Below are positions 50,715-59,816 of a stretch of 64,000 nt of DNA, one piece after another. Numbering within the stretch: position 1 is the stretch's first letter; each line of letters opens with the position of its first letter. A program made the translations under genes and the position numbers. Below the pieces are notes generated by a model that was not told the DNA's origin, did no database searches, and saw only the letters and a list, made by a program, of their open reading frames with translations. Source of the DNA: an uncultured Flavobacteriaceae bacterium (GTDB lineage: Bacteria > Bacteroidota > Bacteroidia > Flavobacteriales > Flavobacteriaceae); assembly GCA_947500385.1 (NCBI GenBank), contig CANMSA010000005.1, forward strand, positions 1-64,000. Reading direction: 5' to 3'.

Positions 50715-51899
50715 ATGAACGAAATGGAACCCACTTGGCGGTGGTATGGCCCGCACGACCCGGTGCGCCTCTCGGATATTCGACAGGCAGGGGCCACGGG
50801 CGTGGTCAGTGCCCTGCACCATCTTCCCAATGGTGCCGTTTGGTCCGTTGCCGACATCAAGGCCCGCAAACAGGAAATCGAAGCGGCCGGCCTCACTTGG
50901 TCCGTAGTGGAAAGTATTCCGGTACATGAAGACATCAAAAAACGCAGGGGCGACTTTATAGCCTATATCGCAAACTACCAAGAAAGCTTGGTCAACTTGG
51001 GCGCCTGCGGCATCGATACGGTCTGCTATAATTTTATGCCCGTACTCGATTGGACCCGTACCGACTTGGCCTTTGAACTCCCGGATGGATCCAAAGCCCT
51101 GCGCTTTGATGCGGCCGAATTCGCCGCCTTTGAGCTCTTTTTGTTAAAACGGCCAAACGCCCGCGCCCAGTATTCCGAAAACGAACTAGCACGCGCGACC
51201 GCCGTTTTTGAAACGATGACCGACACCCACAAACAAACGCTGGTCAACAACATTATTGCCGGACTACCAGGTGCAGAAGAGGGTTATACCCTGCAACAGT
51301 TTCAAACGGTGCTCGATTCCTATGCCGCCATCGGTGCGCAAGAACTGCGAAACAACCTCTACGCCTTTATCAAGGCTATTGCGCCCGTAGCGGAAAGGGC
51401 CGGGGTACGCTTGGCCATACATCCCGATGATCCCCCTTTCCCGATCCTCGGTTTGCCACGGGTGGTCAGTACCGAAGCCGACGCCCAACAACTTTTGAAG
51501 GCCTATGACAGTCCGGCCAACGGCCTCTGCTTCTGTACCGGTTCCTATGGCGTACGTGCCGACAATGACCTTCCCGGCATGGTGCAACGGCTGGGAAATC
51601 GCATCAATTTTATACATTTACGAAGTACTGAGCGCGATGCGTTGGGGAATTTTTACGAGGCCGCTCATTTGGGCGGGGATGTTCCGATGTACGAAGTGGT
51701 CAACGCCTTGGTCCAAGAACAACAAAAACGCATTGCGAGCGGACGGGCAGACCATCGCATGCCCATGCGCCCCGATCATGGGCATCAAATGCTCGATGAC
51801 CTTGCTAAGAACACCAACCCTGGCTATTCCGCCATCGGGAGACTCAAGGGCTTGGCGGCCCTTAGGGGCTTGCAAATGGGGATTACCAAATCGCTTTAA
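50715..51899 (+). CDS. uxuA: Mannonate dehydratase
   Basis: A 394-residue protein, the usual length for UxuA, from the ATG at 50715 ([11 protein letters not shown] is the typical start). The metal and active-site regions [19 protein letters not shown] and [10 protein letters not shown] plus [11 protein letters not shown] match the family. It converts D-mannonate to 2-keto-3-deoxygluconate in glucuronate catabolism. It opens a five-gene operon with uxaC 12 bp downstream and a TRAP transporter. No uxuB homologue lies in the window. Confidence 0.93.
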   Translation: MNEMEPTWRWYGPHDPVRLSDIRQAGATGVVSALHHLPNGAVWSVADIKARKQEIEAAGLTWSVVESIPVHEDIKKRRGDFIAYIANYQESLVNLGACGIDTVCYNFMPVLDWTRTDLAFELPDGSKALRFDAAEFAAFELFLLKRPNARAQYSENELARATAVFETMTDTHKQTLVNNIIAGLPGAEEGYTLQQFQTVLDSYAAIGAQELRNNLYAFIKAIAPVAERAGVRLAIHPDDPPFPILGLPRVVSTEADAQQLLKAYDSPANGLCFCTGSYGVRADNDLPGMVQRLGNRINFIHLRSTERDALGNFYEAAHLGGDVPMYEVVNALVQEQQKRIASGRADHRMPMRPDHGHQMLDDLAKNTNPGYSAIGRLKGLAALRGLQMGITKSL

Positions 51900-51911
51900 T
51901 CTGATGATCTC

Positions 51912-53327
51912 ATGAACCGTTCCAAACCGATACCGCCCTTGATTCATGCCGATTTTCTCTTGCAGAGCGAGGCGGCGAAGATCCTCTATCACGAGTATGC
52001 GAAAAGCATGCCCATTATTGATTACCACAACCACCTCTCGCCGGCCGACCTGGCCGCCGATACCCTTTTCGAAAACACGACCCGCGCCTGGCTGCAGGGC
52101 GATCATTACAAGTATCGCGCCCTTCGCACCCTGGGCGTGGATGAACACTACATTACGGGCAGTGCTTCCGATGCCGAGAAGTTCGAGCGTTGGGGCCAAA
52201 GTGTCCCCTACACCCTGCGAAACCCGCTCTACCATTGGACCCACCTAGAGTTGGGCCGTTACTTTGATATCTATGAACCCCTTACTGGCACCAATGCCGC
52301 GGACATCTATACAGAGACCTCGAGCAAGCTTCAATCCAAAGCCTACAGCTGTCGGAGCCTTATCTCGAAGATGAAGGTAGAAATGCTCTGCACCACCGAA
52401 GACCCGACGGATACCTTGGAACACCATAAGACCCTGGCCCAAAGCAGTTTTACGACCAAGGTACGCACCGCCTTTCGGCCCGATAAGGCCTTGATGATCC
52501 AATCGGAGGAATACAATTCCTATCTAGATACGCTCGAAACGGTCACCGATGGTCCCATACAATCCTATGCTCAGCTTTGTTCGGCCCTACAGGCACGCAT
52601 GCAGTATTTCCACGAACAGGGCTGCCGCATCAGCGACCATGGCTTGCCACAATTGTTCGCTGCGGATTTTACGGAAAAGGAAGTGAAGCAGCTATTCAAA
52701 AAACGCCGCAAAGGAAAAAAAGTAGGTAAAAAGCAGGCAGTCAAATTTCAAAGTGCCCTGTTGCTCTTTTGTGCGGAACAATACCACCGCTTGGGGTGGG
52801 TACAGCAATTTCACCTGGGGCCCTTACGCAATAACAACAGTAGAATGTTCGATCTCTTGGGGCCCGATACCGGTTGGGATTCCATGGGGGATCTTCCGCA
52901 AGCCCAAAATTTGGCCCGCTTTTTAGACCGTTTGGACCGGCAGCACAAGCTCACCAAGACCATCCTGTACAACCTGAACCCGAAAGACAATGCCGTATTC
53001 GCCTCCATGATCGGCAATTTCAACGATGGGAGTAGCAAGGGCAAAATTCAATGGGGATCCGGCTGGTGGTTCCTAGATCAAAAAGATGGGATGGAAGAAC
53101 AGCTCAACGTACTCTCGAACATGGGCATGGTCAGCTGTTTTGTGGGGATGCTGACCGATTCCCGAAGCGTTCTCTCCTTTCCCCGTCATGAGTATTTTAG
53201 GCGTATTCTGTGCAACCTTTTTGGGAACGACATACAAAACGGCGAACTGCCCAATGACCCCAAATGGATCGGCAAGATCATTCAGGACATCTGTTATACG
53301 AACGCCAAAAACTATTTTGACTTTTAA
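51912..53327 (+). CDS. uxaC: Uronate (glucuronate) isomerase
   Basis: A 471-residue amidohydrolase-superfamily enzyme of normal length. The family signature MPIIDYHNHLSPADLAADTL (metal HxH, about residues 33-52) is complete, as are the later stretches FHLGPLRNNNSRMF, GSGWWFLDQKDGME and CFVGMLTDSRSVLSFPRHEYF. It isomerises glucuronate to fructuronate, one step before the mannonate reactions. Its stop is directly followed by the dctP-like start. Confidence 0.93.
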   Translation: MNRSKPIPPLIHADFLLQSEAAKILYHEYAKSMPIIDYHNHLSPADLAADTLFENTTRAWLQGDHYKYRALRTLGVDEHYITGSASDAEKFERWGQSVPYTLRNPLYHWTHLELGRYFDIYEPLTGTNAADIYTETSSKLQSKAYSCRSLISKMKVEMLCTTEDPTDTLEHHKTLAQSSFTTKVRTAFRPDKALMIQSEEYNSYLDTLETVTDGPIQSYAQLCSALQARMQYFHEQGCRISDHGLPQLFAADFTEKEVKQLFKKRRKGKKVGKKQAVKFQSALLLFCAEQYHRLGWVQQFHLGPLRNNNSRMFDLLGPDTGWDSMGDLPQAQNLARFLDRLDRQHKLTKTILYNLNPKDNAVFASMIGNFNDGSSKGKIQWGSGWWFLDQKDGMEEQLNVLSNMGMVSCFVGMLTDSRSVLSFPRHEYFRRILCNLFGNDIQNGELPNDPKWIGKIIQDICYTNAKNYFDF

Positions 53328-54317
53328 ATGAGGCTCGCAAAAACATTCATAGCGCTTATAGGTTCCCTTTTGCTACTCTTGGGGTTTTCCGGATGTCATG
53401 AGCTGGGCGATACCCGTACCATTAAACTGGCGCATGGGCTCGACGTGAACCATTCAGTGCACAAGGCGATGGTACAGATGGGAGCAGACCTGGAAGAACT
53501 ATCGAGCGGAAAATTGCTATTAAAAATCTATCCCAATCAGCAGTTGGGCACCGAACGCCAATGCCTGGAACTGTTGCAGATCGGTAGTTTGGATATGACC
53601 AAGGTCTCCGTAGGTACGTTGGAAAACTTTGCGCCCAACATGCGGGTGTTGGGGCTGCCCTTCCTGTTTCGCGACCGGGAGCATTCTTTTGAGGTACTCG
53701 ATGGACCGATCGGACAACAATTGCTGAACGAAGGTACCCAGTACTGGTTAAAAGGCCTCGGGTATTACGATGCCGGAAGCCGTAGTTTTTACACCAAGGA
53801 ACGGCCCGTACATTCCCCCAAAGACCTGGTGGGCCTTAAAATACGGGTGATGGAAAGTGTCACGGCCATGGACATGGTCAAGGACCTCGGGGGGTCCCCT
53901 ACCCCCATTTCTTGGGGCGAACTCTATACCTCCCTTCAACAGGGCGTAGTAGACGGGGCCGAGAACAACCCACCGAGTTTTTACCTTTCCCGGCATTATG
54001 AGGTGTGCAAATACTACACCTTGGACGAGCATACCGTACTCCCCGACGTGGTGTTGGCCGGCACCCACCTTTGGGACCGGCTGTCGGAAGAAGAAAAGGG
54101 ATGGTTGAAAAAGGCCGTGGACAATTCCATTGGATACCAGCGCACCTTGTGGGCCGAAGCCGAAGCCGAGGCATTGGCCGAAGTGCAAAAGGCCGGGGTA
54201 GAGATCATACGGCCCGATAAGACTCTGTTCTCGGACCAAGTCAAAGATTCGTTCGATAAGTATAAGGAAGATCCCGAGTTTTATAAATTGATACAGGCGA
54301 TACAAGCCAGCAACTAA
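53328..54317 (+). CDS. dctP: TRAP transporter solute-binding protein (DctP)
   Basis: A 329-residue protein with a lipoprotein-type signal (FIALIGSLLLLLGFSGC). The DctP family pattern is clear: TIKLAHGLDVNHSVHKAM, LKIYPNQQLGTERQCLELLQIG and GLKIRVMESVTAMDMVKDLGG with the conserved arginine (about 167-170) that binds the substrate carboxylate, then QGVVDGAENNP. It begins immediately after the uxaC stop. In this operon its substrate is probably a uronate. Confidence 0.92.
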   Translation: MRLAKTFIALIGSLLLLLGFSGCHELGDTRTIKLAHGLDVNHSVHKAMVQMGADLEELSSGKLLLKIYPNQQLGTERQCLELLQIGSLDMTKVSVGTLENFAPNMRVLGLPFLFRDREHSFEVLDGPIGQQLLNEGTQYWLKGLGYYDAGSRSFYTKERPVHSPKDLVGLKIRVMESVTAMDMVKDLGGSPTPISWGELYTSLQQGVVDGAENNPPSFYLSRHYEVCKYYTLDEHTVLPDVVLAGTHLWDRLSEEEKGWLKKAVDNSIGYQRTLWAEAEAEALAEVQKAGVEIIRPDKTLFSDQVKDSFDKYKEDPEFYKLIQAIQASN

Positions 54318-54785
54318 ATGAAGATCCGCAAAAAAATAGACCGTATACTGGCCAACCTCTTGGTAGGGATCATGGGCATCATGGTGCTCAATGTGCTGTG
54401 GCAGGTATGCAGCCGTTTTATTCTGGGATCCCCAAGTTCGTTTACCGATGAGCTGGCGCGTTATCTCATGATCTGGATCGGCATTCTCGGGGCGGCCTAT
54501 GTCGCGGGCCAACAACTACATGTGGCGATCGATGTGTTTCCCAAACGCTTGTCGGGGTCCGCTCGAAAAAAATTAAAACAACTGGTAGCCCTTCTCATTA
54601 TTTTGTTCTGCCTCTCGGCCATGGTCATCGGGGGCAGTCGGTTGGTGTACATCACCCATGTACTGGATCAAAAATCCCCGGCATTGCAAGTGCCGCTGTC
54701 ACTGGTATATCTGGTGATACCCTTTAGCGGATTATTGATTATTTATTACAAAGTATCGGACCTTTTAAACAAAGACGCCCTATGA
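54318..54785 (+). CDS. dctQ: TRAP transporter small membrane subunit (DctQ)
   Basis: A 155-residue four-helix membrane protein with the DctQ pattern (VLWQVCSRFILGSPSSFTDE and LMIWIGILGAAYVAGQQLHV). It starts right at the dctP stop and overlaps dctM by 4 bp (ATGA), so the three transporter genes are translationally coupled. It couples the binding protein to the large permease. Confidence 0.9.
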   Translation: MKIRKKIDRILANLLVGIMGIMVLNVLWQVCSRFILGSPSSFTDELARYLMIWIGILGAAYVAGQQLHVAIDVFPKRLSGSARKKLKQLVALLIILFCLSAMVIGGSRLVYITHVLDQKSPALQVPLSLVYLVIPFSGLLIIYYKVSDLLNKDAL

Positions 54786-56080
54786 TGGAATTCGTACCGG
54801 TACTGGTCCTCGTCATCAGTTTTATTTGTTTATTGGCCATTGGAACGCCTGTGGCCTGGAGCATTGCCCTATCGTCGCTATTGACCCTCTTGGTAAGCAT
54901 CCCGGCCATGCCGGCCTTTACCACCTTGGCACAGCGCATGGGCACCGGTCTCGACAGTTTTGCCCTGCTGGCCATTCCCCTATTTATTCTCTCCGGCGAA
55001 TTGATGAACAAGGGGGGCATTGCGCATCGACTCATCGCCTTTGCCAAAACCTTGGTGGGTGCTTTGCCGGGCGGCCTAGCGCTCATCAACGTTTTCTCGG
55101 CCATGCTCATGGGTGCCATCGCAGGTTCGGCCATGGCCTCCGCCTCGGCCATGGGGAGCATTTTAGGCCCTGAAATGGAAAAGGAAGGCTATTCCAAAGA
55201 GTTCGGTGCCGCGGTCAACATCACTGCCGCCACGACCGGTTTGGTGATTCCGCCCAGCAACGTACTGATCGTCTATTCCCTTGCAAGCGGCGGCGCGTCT
55301 ATCGCAGCCCTGTTTTTAGCGGGATACATCCCAGGTATTATGACCGGACTGTTCCTGATGATCGTCGCATCGGTCTGGGCGAAGAAAAAAGGCTATCGGC
55401 TTGGCAAGCGAAGTTCCCTGTCGGAAGTCTTCAAAACCTTCACCGTGGCCCTGCCCAGCTTGTTGATGTTGGTCGTGGTCATCGGCGGCATTGTCAGTGG
55501 TATATTCACGGCTACCGAAGCATCGGCCATCGCCGTACTGTACAGCCTTGTACTCGGGCTGATTTATAAGGAAATTTCCCTTCCGGGACTGCGTCAAATC
55601 TTGCTCGATTCCTCGGCCACCACGGCCATCGTCATGCTATTGATCGCCGCCTCTATGAGCATGTCATGGGCGCTTTCCTATGAAAATATTCCGCAGGATA
55701 TCAGTGCAGGGCTCCTGAGCATCAGTGAGAACAAGATCATTATTCTATTGCTCATTAATTTAATTCTCCTTTTTGTAGGGATTTTTATGGATATGACCCC
55801 GGCCGTATTAATCTTTACACCCATCTTTTTGCCCGTGGTCACCAAGTTGGGACTAGACCCGGTACATTTCGGCATCATCATGGTTCTCAACCTCTGTATC
55901 GGCCTGTGCACCCCTCCTGTGGGATCCGTCTTATTTGTAGGTGTGGGCATCGCAAAAACCAGCATCGAAAAGGTGCTGAAGCCCTTGCTCCCACTCTTTC
56001 TCGCCATGTTGCTCGCGCTGTTTCTGGTTACCTATTTTCCACAAATAAGTCTTTGGCTGCCCAGTCTTTTTGATCTGTAG
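54782..56080 (+). CDS. dctM: TRAP transporter large permease (DctM)
   Basis: A 432-residue protein with about 12 membrane helices and the DctM pattern: AIPLFILSGELMNKGGIAHR (about 60-80), GAIAGSAMASASAMG and LLLINLILLFVGIFMDMTPA. It forms the sodium-coupled permease that, with DctP and DctQ, imports the substrate. Last gene of the uronate operon. Confidence 0.92.
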   Translation: MMEFVPVLVLVISFICLLAIGTPVAWSIALSSLLTLLVSIPAMPAFTTLAQRMGTGLDSFALLAIPLFILSGELMNKGGIAHRLIAFAKTLVGALPGGLALINVFSAMLMGAIAGSAMASASAMGSILGPEMEKEGYSKEFGAAVNITAATTGLVIPPSNVLIVYSLASGGASIAALFLAGYIPGIMTGLFLMIVASVWAKKKGYRLGKRSSLSEVFKTFTVALPSLLMLVVVIGGIVSGIFTATEASAIAVLYSLVLGLIYKEISLPGLRQILLDSSATTAIVMLLIAASMSMSWALSYENIPQDISAGLLSISENKIIILLLINLILLFVGIFMDMTPAVLIFTPIFLPVVTKLGLDPVHFGIIMVLNLCIGLCTPPVGSVLFVGVGIAKTSIEKVLKPLLPLFLAMLLALFLVTYFPQISLWLPSLFDL

Positions 56081-56116
56081 GTTTTAGGCCAAAAGCAACA
56101 ATGAACCCTTGCTATC

Positions 56117-59100
56117 TTATTTCAATACCAAGACCAAATCGCCCGTATTGACCAAGGAACCATTTCGCAATTCGATGGTATCGACTACGCCTTCTTCCGT
56201 TGCCGTAACGGTGGTTTCCATCTTCATGGCCTCGATAATGAACAAGGGCTGATTTTTCTGCAACTGTTCTCCCTTCTTCACCAACACCTCCGACAACAAC
56301 CCCTGCAAAGGGGATCCCACTTGTTTTGCATCGGCAATATCGGCCTTTGTATTGGCCTTCAGGTCTACTTTCACCGAGGTATCTTTTACCACCACATTGC
56401 GAAGCTGCCCATTGATCTTAAAAAAGATGCTCACGTTCCCGGCCGCATCGGGTTCCCCCACCAACATGAGGGATACCAATACATTCTTACCCTTGTCGAG
56501 CTCCACCATAATTTCTTCCCCTACCTGCATCCCGTAAAAGAAGTTTTTGGTAGGAATATGCATCACGTTTCCAAACTTCACATGTTTGTTATAGGCGTCT
56601 ACGAAGACCTTTGGATACAATTTATAGGACAGGAAGTCGGTGATATGCAGTTCACGGGACATGCCTTTTTTGAACTTTCGCTTGAACGCTTTAAACTCCT
56701 TTTCAAAGTCGATGGGTTCTAAATGTGCATTCGGTCTATTTTTAAAGGGTTTTTCATCCTTTAGAATGATCTTTTGCAACTTTTTAGGGAAGCCCCCCAC
56801 CGGTTGTCCCAGTTCTCCCTTAAAGAAACTAATCACGGAATTGGGAAAAGAAATGGTGTCCCCTTTCTCCATCACATCCTCGATCGTAAGCTCGTTACTG
56901 ATCATGTATTGCGCCATATCGCCCACCACCTTTGAGCTCGGGGTCACCTTTACGATATCGCCAAAAAGTTGATTGATATCGCCGTACATTTTGGTCACCT
57001 CCGGAAATTTATCCTCAAGGCCCAAAGCGATCGCCTGCCCTTTGAGGTTCGAATATTGCCCGCCCGGAATCTCATGGTTGTACACCTCCCCGGTACCGGA
57101 TTTTAGTCCCGATTCGAAGGTGTAATAGTAATTGCGTACCGTTTCCCAATAATCGGAATACTCGGCCAATTTTTCGGTATTCAATTGGTTCGCGCGTTTA
57201 TGGAAGCGCAACATCTCTACCACCGAATTAAAGTTCGGTTGGGAAGTGAGGCCCGAGAGTCCGCCCAAGGCCACATCGATCACATCTACACCCGCTTCCA
57301 CGGCCTTTAAGTACATGGCCGCCTGTGTCGAAGAGGTATCATGGGTATGCAAATGAACGGGAATGTTGATCTCCGATTTCAGGGCCGAGATCAACTCATA
57401 GGCCGCATAGGGTTTTAGCAGTCCGGCCATATCCTTTACTCCCAAAATATGGGCACCCGCATTTTCGATATCCTTGGCGAGTTGTAGGTAGTACTTCAGA
57501 TCGTACTTCGTTTTGGAAGGGTCCAAAATGTCGCCGGTGTAACAAAGGGATCCCTCGGCCAACCCTTGGGTTCTCTTCCGAACGTGTTCAATACAAGGCG
57601 CGATGGATTTCATCCAATTGAGGGAGTCAAAAATTCGAAACACATCGACCCCGGTCTCCCAGGATTGCTCCACAAACTTCTCGATAAGATTGTCAGGGTA
57701 GGCCGTATATCCCACCCCATTGGATCCGCGGATCAGCATTTGCAGCAACACATTGGGCATTGCCTCCCGTAACAGAGCAAGACGTTCCCAGGGGTTTTCT
57801 TGCAGGAAACGGAGGCACACATCAAAGGTAGCCCCGCCCCAGACTTCCATGCTGAATATTTCCGGATGGTTTTTGGCGTAGCCTTCGGCCACCTTCATCA
57901 TATCAACGGTACGCATACGCGTTGCCAACAGACTTTGGTGCGCATCGCGCATGGTGGTATCGGTAAAATGTACTTTCTTTTCTTTTCGCAACCAGTCGGC
58001 AAATTTCTCGGGACCCAATTTGGTAAGCAAGTCTTTGGTGCCCTTCGGGTATTCGAGACTTTTGGGGTAACTGGGTACTTTGGGTTTGGAAAAAACACGG
58101 TCGGGATCCATTTTTTTCACATCCGGATTGCCGTTTACAATGGTTTCCCCCAAGAAGGATACCAGTTTGGTAGCCCTGTTCCGTGGCTCGATAAACTCGA
58201 ACAGCGCCGGTTCATTTTTGATAAAGTTGACCGTCACCTTCCCTTCCCGAAAAGTAGGGTGCTTTAAAATGTTATCCAAAAAGGCCATATTGGTCTTCAC
58301 CCCGCGAACCCTGAATTCTGCCAAGGCTCGCCGCATTTTTCTACAGGAGCCGTCCAAGGTTCTACTGATGGCGGAAACCTTTACCAGCAAAGAATCAAAA
58401 AAGGGCGAAATGCTCACCCCTTGGTAGATGCTACCGGCATCGAGCCGAATGCCCAGCCCCGAGGCACTTCTATACGTGGTCACGACCCCATAATCGGGTT
58501 TGAAATCATTGGCGGGGTCTTCCGTGGTAATTCTGCACTGTAGGGCAAAACCGGTTACCTTCACCGCTTCTTGGCTTTCAATCTTTATCTGTTTGTCCGA
58601 TAACTTATAGCCCCCGGCGATGAAGATCTGTGCCTTGATCAGGTCAATGTTCGTAATCATCTCGGTAACGGTATGTTCTACCTGCACGCGTGGGTTGACC
58701 TCGATAAAATAAATACTGCCATCCTCATCGACCAAAAACTCTACGGTTCCGATATTGTTATAGTCCACCGCCTTGCAAATTGCGATCGCATAGGCGTACA
58801 AACTGTCTTTGGTTTCTTGCGGAAGCCCAAAAGAAGGTGCAAACTCAATGACTTTTTGATACCGGCGCTGTACCGAGCAATCGCGTTCGAACAAATGCAC
58901 CATATTCCCATGGGCATCGGCGACGATCTGCACCTCGATATGTTTCGGATTTTCAACAAATTTTTCTAAAAATACCGTGTCATCACCAAAGGCGTTCAAG
59001 GATTCCCTGCGCGCCTCGGGAAAGGCTTTTTTAAGTTCTTCGGCCGTGCGGATGACCCGCATACCCCTGCCGCCACCACCGGAAGCGGCTTTTAGCATCA

Positions 59101-59569
59101 AAGGATAACCGATACGATCCGCCTCTGAAAGCGCCGTTTTGATGGTTTTAAGATCTTTGTCACTACTCTGAATGATGGGAATGTTGCTTTTTGCCGCGAC
59201 CAACTTCGCGGTGATCTTATCGCCCAAGGCCTTCAAAACGGATACCTTCGGACCGATAAAAATAATACCATTGTCTTCGCATTGTTGCGCAAAATCGGCA
59301 TTCTCGGAAAGAAACCCATAGCCCGGGTGTATCGCATCCACATTGTTCTTTAAGGCCACATCAATGATCGCCTCGATATCGAGATACGGCTTCAACGGAT
59401 TCGTATCTTCCCCTATCTGATAGCATTCATCGGCCTTGTATCGGTGTAAGGAATAGCGGTCTTCATAGGTATACACACCGACCGTCTTAATGCCTATTTC
59501 TACGCAGGCCCTAAAGATGCGTATGGCGATTTCTCCTCTATTGGCTACTAGTACTTTATTGATTTTCAT
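56117..59569 (-). CDS. pyc: Pyruvate carboxylase
   Basis: About 1150 residues from ATG 59569 (KINKVLVANRGEIAIRIFRA). Domain order: biotin carboxylase (1-460; GGGGRGMRV ATP loop, EVNPRVQVEHTVTE), carboxyltransferase (about 535-810; FTDTTMRDAHQSLLATRMRT, GVGYTAYPDN, HTHDTSSTQ), an allosteric linker region and the C-terminal biotinyl domain with EAMKMET. It makes oxaloacetate from pyruvate and CO2, refilling the TCA cycle and feeding gluconeogenesis. Convergent with the uronate operon; the genes are separated by 36 bp. Confidence 0.96.
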   Translation of the reverse strand: MKINKVLVANRGEIAIRIFRACVEIGIKTVGVYTYEDRYSLHRYKADECYQIGEDTNPLKPYLDIEAIIDVALKNNVDAIHPGYGFLSENADFAQQCEDNGIIFIGPKVSVLKALGDKITAKLVAAKSNIPIIQSSDKDLKTIKTALSEADRIGYPLMLKAASGGGGRGMRVIRTAEELKKAFPEARRESLNAFGDDTVFLEKFVENPKHIEVQIVADAHGNMVHLFERDCSVQRRYQKVIEFAPSFGLPQETKDSLYAYAIAICKAVDYNNIGTVEFLVDEDGSIYFIEVNPRVQVEHTVTEMITNIDLIKAQIFIAGGYKLSDKQIKIESQEAVKVTGFALQCRITTEDPANDFKPDYGVVTTYRSASGLGIRLDAGSIYQGVSISPFFDSLLVKVSAISRTLDGSCRKMRRALAEFRVRGVKTNMAFLDNILKHPTFREGKVTVNFIKNEPALFEFIEPRNRATKLVSFLGETIVNGNPDVKKMDPDRVFSKPKVPSYPKSLEYPKGTKDLLTKLGPEKFADWLRKEKKVHFTDTTMRDAHQSLLATRMRTVDMMKVAEGYAKNHPEIFSMEVWGGATFDVCLRFLQENPWERLALLREAMPNVLLQMLIRGSNGVGYTAYPDNLIEKFVEQSWETGVDVFRIFDSLNWMKSIAPCIEHVRKRTQGLAEGSLCYTGDILDPSKTKYDLKYYLQLAKDIENAGAHILGVKDMAGLLKPYAAYELISALKSEINIPVHLHTHDTSSTQAAMYLKAVEAGVDVIDVALGGLSGLTSQPNFNSVVEMLRFHKRANQLNTEKLAEYSDYWETVRNYYYTFESGLKSGTGEVYNHEIPGGQYSNLKGQAIALGLEDKFPEVTKMYGDINQLFGDIVKVTPSSKVVGDMAQYMISNELTIEDVMEKGDTISFPNSVISFFKGELGQPVGGFPKKLQKIILKDEKPFKNRPNAHLEPIDFEKEFKAFKRKFKKGMSRELHITDFLSYKLYPKVFVDAYNKHVKFGNVMHIPTKNFFYGMQVGEEIMVELDKGKNVLVSLMLVGEPDAAGNVSIFFKINGQLRNVVVKDTSVKVDLKANTKADIADAKQVGSPLQGLLSEVLVKKGEQLQKNQPLFIIEAMKMETTVTATEEGVVDTIELRNGSLVNTGDLVLVLK

Positions 59570-59816
59570 GCTGAAGGGGTTTTGTTGAATTGCGACCAAG
59601 GTGCCGTATTTTTCTCAAAAAACTAAAGTTATTACTTTCAGCAGTAAGATGCGCATTTAAACGCCCTATAAAATCAATTAGAATGTTTTTCGTGGACAGA
59701 CGGCCATCTTTGCACCCCCTTTTTGGGGGAACTTATGTATATCGCCGAACAGCATGGGTTTCTGTTTTTAAAAGAAATACGGCTCTTTTCCGCTTAGAGG
59801 CCAGTAAAAAAAAGAG

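Noticed and set aside
56321-58427. Several plus-strand frames across the pyruvate carboxylase gene
   Set aside because: They are antisense shadows; the minus-strand gene is an unbroken, full-length multidomain enzyme.
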